From: CAYILR01 sp964364175
GTDB taxonomy: Bacteria; Bdellovibrionota; UBA1018
Direction: 5' to 3'
Assembly: GCA_964364175.1 (NCBI GenBank)
Contig: CAYILR010000004.1
Location: 1-64,000, forward strand
Length of the DNA stretch: 64,000 bases
Of the stretch, positions 61,302-64,000 are shown piece by piece. Within the stretch, counting starts at the first letter, position 1; the number at the start of each line of letters is the position of its first letter. The translations under genes were made by a program, and so were the position numbers. The notes under the pieces were generated by a model. That model was not told where the DNA came from and ran no database searches. It was given only the letters and a program-made list of their open reading frames with translations.

Positions 61302-62504
61302 ATGAAGTGGTTTTTGCTTCTGAGATCTCTGAATCAACCTTTGAAAATCGTGATCGCTGCGGTGGTCGCTGGCCTTTTAACGTCATTCGCCCTATCTCGA
61401 GACCTGCGGCATCGAACTCACCAGGCCGAAAATTCTGCACTCAAATACGCCCGTCAAATCGGTGCGCAAACCGAGACTTTATTTTTGGATGCGCGCGAGA
61501 AAGGTGAACCAGACCCGTTAGGCTGGGTTCTCAATCGGCTTTCGCAAGGAAGCGATGCGGATCGGCCGCTCCGCCTCACTCGCACTCCCATCGGTTCTGC
61601 CACTCCAGATGGCACTCACTTTTTTTCAAATAAAACTTTCGAATTTGATTATTACAAACAAGTTCAAACTGAATTCCCCACTGGAATCAAAATCCATCTT
61701 CAAACCGAACCTTTCTTTTTTCTCGGCATGGCCTCACGATTTTGGGCAGACACAGCCGCATTCTCACTTTTTTCACTGCTTTTTCTAACCCTCTGGCTCT
61801 CGTGGCGAGGGCAAACGGGAGAGCGAGCTGCTACACCCAGAGTGACAGAGATTCCGCATGAACCAACTGCTGCTCAGCCCGCTGAACCCAAATCCCACGA
61901 ATTAATTCTCGCATGGGCCGCGGAATCCAAAGCCCTGCTCGCGCGTCTGGGCAAAACGATCAAGCAAATCCTAATCGAAGCCAAAGTGCTCTTGGATTCA
62001 TCTTCACAGGCCACTCATGCCGTAGAAAATACTCGCACTCAATTTCACAGCTATCTTCACGATCTCAACCGTGGGCACGATCAGGTCAAACAACTCCGTC
62101 AGCACTGCGAAAAACTCGAGACTGTCGCGTTGAATTTGATTATTGAAGGCTCTCGAATTGCAGATGCCGATCATCCCATGATGAAAATGACCAGTGACCT
62201 GCATCAATCGATTCAGAAAATCCGCCGAACTCATTCAATTCTGGAAACTTCGCTTCGAAGAATCCAGATCGGCATTGAACCTTGGGTAAAAGAGCTCGAC
62301 GTCGCTCACAACGCACATCAGTTCAGCCACGAAGCAGGCAAACATATGAGCGAGCAAATCGAGCTGACCAAAGATGCTCTCATGAGCCAGGCGCGGCACC
62401 TACAAGCGTTGCAACAGCAGATCCAAGAGCAAGTCAAAACGGCTCAAGTCAAAGCTGAAGAGACAAAAGTCCAAGCCGACAACGCTGCCAAACGCGCAGT
62501 CTGA
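61302..62504 (+). CDS. Two-helix membrane protein with MCP-like coiled coil
   Basis: Protein of 400 residues: membrane helix (about 15-33), periplasmic region (about 34-145), second helix (about 152-170), then a Pro/Ala linker and a long cytoplasmic helical region (about 200-400) in heptads. The layout resembles methyl-accepting chemotaxis or other sensor proteins, but no HAMP or conserved MCP hairpin signature is visible. Function unknown. Its 3' end overlaps the convergent arginase gene by 61 nt. Confidence 0.7.
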   Translation: MKWFLLLRSLNQPLKIVIAAVVAGLLTSFALSRDLRHRTHQAENSALKYARQIGAQTETLFLDAREKGEPDPLGWVLNRLSQGSDADRPLRLTRTPIGSATPDGTHFFSNKTFEFDYYKQVQTEFPTGIKIHLQTEPFFFLGMASRFWADTAAFSLFSLLFLTLWLSWRGQTGERAATPRVTEIPHEPTAAQPAEPKSHELILAWAAESKALLARLGKTIKQILIEAKVLLDSSSQATHAVENTRTQFHSYLHDLNRGHDQVKQLRQHCEKLETVALNLIIEGSRIADADHPMMKMTSDLHQSIQKIRRTHSILETSLRRIQIGIEPWVKELDVAHNAHQFSHEAGKHMSEQIELTKDALMSQARHLQALQQQIQEQVKTAQVKAEETKVQADNAAKRAV

Positions 62505-63292
62505 TCCTCGCGATCGTGAAGCGGATTCAACTCGAATATTCCAAGAGAAATGACTTTCGGATTCGCTCCTGCTACTTCGAGCATTTCCAAAACTTCGTCA
62601 GACGAAAAGCCCTGGGCTTGTGGTGCTGAAACTCCGGGAGCAAAAGCCTCGCTGAGACCATCCAGATCCAGACTCACGACAATCTGATCGCATTGCTTTG
62701 AAAGCACGCGGAGAGCTTTCTTGAACTCCGAGACGGCCTTTCCATTTCTCACTTTTTCAAAAGGCACGATCGAAATTTTCTTTTTCCGAGCATATTCCCA
62801 AAGCTCGGGAGAGTTGCAATGCTGCTGAACTCCAAACTCGATGAGATTTTTCGGTCTCAGCACCCCCCTTTCGATCGCCATATAAAACGGTGACCCGCTC
62901 GTCGGATGGGGTTTCGAAGGTCTGAGATCCAAATGTGCATCGATATTGATACAACCCAGGCTTTTCTTCCCCTTCAAAGCTGCCAATTGGGAATATCCGT
63001 GATCGTGCCCAGCACCGATGACCACCGAAAGGCCCGATTGGTCGTGAATTTTTTTGATTTCTTGAATGGCCAAAACATAGCGTTCCTCAATGGAAATCAA
63101 AAAGGGAAGCGGTTGGTCGAGAATCGTGTGCGCCACGCAGGCTTTTTGCACCCGAGGGTCGGCCTTTAGCCGAGCCCACTGCTTCTTGAATGCCTCCGGT
63201 CCCCGAGCCGCCCCGATGCGACCCCCCACATATTGGACTCCCAAGTCATCTGCGATGCCAATCCAACTCCAGTTGTTGCGTCTCTGCTTCAT
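62444..63292 (-). CDS. Arginase/agmatinase/formimidoylglutamase family
   Basis: Protein of 282 residues with the di-manganese ureohydrolase motifs: GAGHDHG, CINIDAHLDLRPSKPHPTSGSPFY, and VSLDLDGLSEAFAPGVSAP. It hydrolyses a guanidino or formimino group; which substrate cannot be told, though the family variant (GHDHG, SLDLDGL) is seen in formimidoylglutamase-like proteins. It stands alone on the minus strand. Confidence 0.88.
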   Translation of the reverse strand: MKQRRNNWSWIGIADDLGVQYVGGRIGAARGPEAFKKQWARLKADPRVQKACVAHTILDQPLPFLISIEERYVLAIQEIKKIHDQSGLSVVIGAGHDHGYSQLAALKGKKSLGCINIDAHLDLRPSKPHPTSGSPFYMAIERGVLRPKNLIEFGVQQHCNSPELWEYARKKKISIVPFEKVRNGKAVSEFKKALRVLSKQCDQIVVSLDLDGLSEAFAPGVSAPQAQGFSSDEVLEMLEVAGANPKVISLGIFELNPLHDREDQTARLAALSAWTFVSSALT

Positions 63293-63328
63293 TTCTTCTA
63301 GACTGAACCCAAATCAGGAATTGTTCAA

Positions 63329-64000
63329 ATGGATGGAACTTCACAAAAAAAATGGTTTGTTTATCTCTCGGATCACCATGAGGGTCCGTTTGCCTTGTCC
63401 GAGATCGAATCTCTGATGCGACAAGGAACTGTCACCCAGCGTAGTTATGTATGGTGCCAAGGCATGACGGATTGGAAGGTCATGTCGGATGTCGACGCGT
63501 TCCAGAGTTTGAACCGCGCTACTGAACCTGCACCCGTGGTTGCTGCTCCTATTACTGAGACAGTCTCTGCGACTGTTGAAGTTGCTGCTGTATCTGTTGA
63601 GATTGCCCCAGTCGTCATGGAGGCACCTGCGCCCGAACCCGAGCCTGCTCCGAAACCTGCCCCAAAGAAAAAAGAAATTAGTCCTCGTGATGAGCGGCCC
63701 GTTGAAAAAAAACTAGCTGAGAAGAAAAAAACTGCTCCCCAGGAAAAACCTCCCGCAAAAAAAGGCTGGATTGCAGCTGCCGCTGTGATTTTACTCTTAG
63801 GGGCAGGCACAAGTGCTTATTTCTATTTTTATCCCAGTGCTGCGCAAGTGCTTTCACAGCAGCTCAGTTCTCTGCCATTGCCTTCAGCGGAAGGCGTAAA
63901 ACTGCACGCACAAGAGTGGGTAGAACCCAAGCTCATCACATTGGCTGAGAAATATCCTGCCCTCACCAAATGGATTTCTCCGATCCCACGTTTGATGGAT
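63329..64000 (+). CDS. GYF_2 domain protein with membrane helix (partial)
   Basis: Open from ATG 63329 to the window edge (224 codons), so incomplete. Residues ~7-60 form a GYF_2 domain (WFVYLSDHHEGPFALSEIESL, YVWCQGMTDWKVM), 65-150 are an Ala/Pro/Glu/Lys-rich linker and ~150-170 a membrane helix; the following part looks extracytoplasmic. The layout (cytoplasmic GYF, one helix, periplasmic domain) recalls GltJ/AgmX-like proteins, but the C-terminal half is cut off. Confidence 0.75.
   Translation, partial: MDGTSQKKWFVYLSDHHEGPFALSEIESLMRQGTVTQRSYVWCQGMTDWKVMSDVDAFQSLNRATEPAPVVAAPITETVSATVEVAAVSVEIAPVVMEAPAPEPEPAPKPAPKKKEISPRDERPVEKKLAEKKKTAPQEKPPAKKGWIAAAAVILLLGAGTSAYFYFYPSAAQVLSQQLSSLPLPSAEGVKLHAQEWVEPKLITLAEKYPALTKWISPIPRLMD

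Noticed and set aside
1..64000. CRISPR arrays, tRNA and rRNA genes
   Set aside because: I saw no regularly spaced direct repeats and no convincing tRNA T-loop or rRNA sequence, though reading by eye is not as sensitive as a dedicated search.

Overview
The window looks like a chromosomal scaffold from a Gram-negative bacterium of the Bdellovibrionota (Bdellovibrio/Oligoflexia-like). It has two TIGR02147-type regulators next to secreted-protein genes, an HNH endonuclease of the type common in that group, a TolQ/TolR/TolR plus AgmX-like plus giant TPR cluster resembling the Myxococcus/Bdellovibrio gliding (Agl/Glt) machinery, GYF/PilZ proteins, and many short proteins with signal peptides. GC is moderate, genes are tightly packed, and 4-nt ATGA overlaps are frequent. 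A run of ten Ns at 25554-25563 shows this is scaffolded draft sequence. The taxonomic call is inference from gene content; no rRNA or tRNA gene was found.

Layout. 1-7400: two secreted-protein/TIGR02147 units around a DUF454 protein, a GT87-like membrane protein, rmuC and a small 2Fe-2S protein. 7400-20450: HNH endonuclease, yggS-maf, a HATPase/STAS pair, an RNase HI with an extra C-terminal domain, an OmpR-type regulator, a clostripain-like protease, two paralogous lipoproteins, a RecQ-type helicase core, then a small envelope block (flippase-like protein, glutamine amidotransferase, glycosyltransferase 2, UDP-sugar dehydrogenase). 20450-32110: the gliding-machine-like cluster in two minus-strand blocks flanking one plus-strand repeat protein and the assembly gap. 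32200-37100: secreted unknowns, heme A synthase and two toxin-antitoxin pairs. 37200-42900: an XRE regulator with an alpha/beta hydrolase, a two-subunit FAD/Fe-S oxidoreductase resembling HcnABC or opine oxidases, and a protein with faint RelA/SpoT similarity. 42950-46430: pgpA, recA, GDP-fucose synthase, and an inverted duplication of a four-helix-bundle gene. 46490-54540: patatin, an outer-membrane protein, ligA and two glycosyltransferases. 54550-64000: a lipase, a frameshifted toxin-like gene with its HTH partner just upstream of radA, a nucleotidyltransferase pair, glpK, an MCP-like membrane protein, an arginase-family enzyme and a GYF protein that runs off the end.

The most coherent system is the 20454-32112 cluster: an inner-membrane proton-channel motor (TolQ-like plus two TolR-like proteins), a periplasm-spanning TonB-C/AgmX-like protein, a 1433-residue periplasmic TPR protein, outer-membrane barrel and lipoprotein partners, and a cytoplasmic GYF-PilZ protein. 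The clearest structural oddities are the perfect 30-bp inverted repeat carrying the ribosome binding sites of two divergent paralogues (46051-46122), the 31-bp hairpin beside the assembly gap (25479-25553), and the single-base frameshift at 55819-55824.
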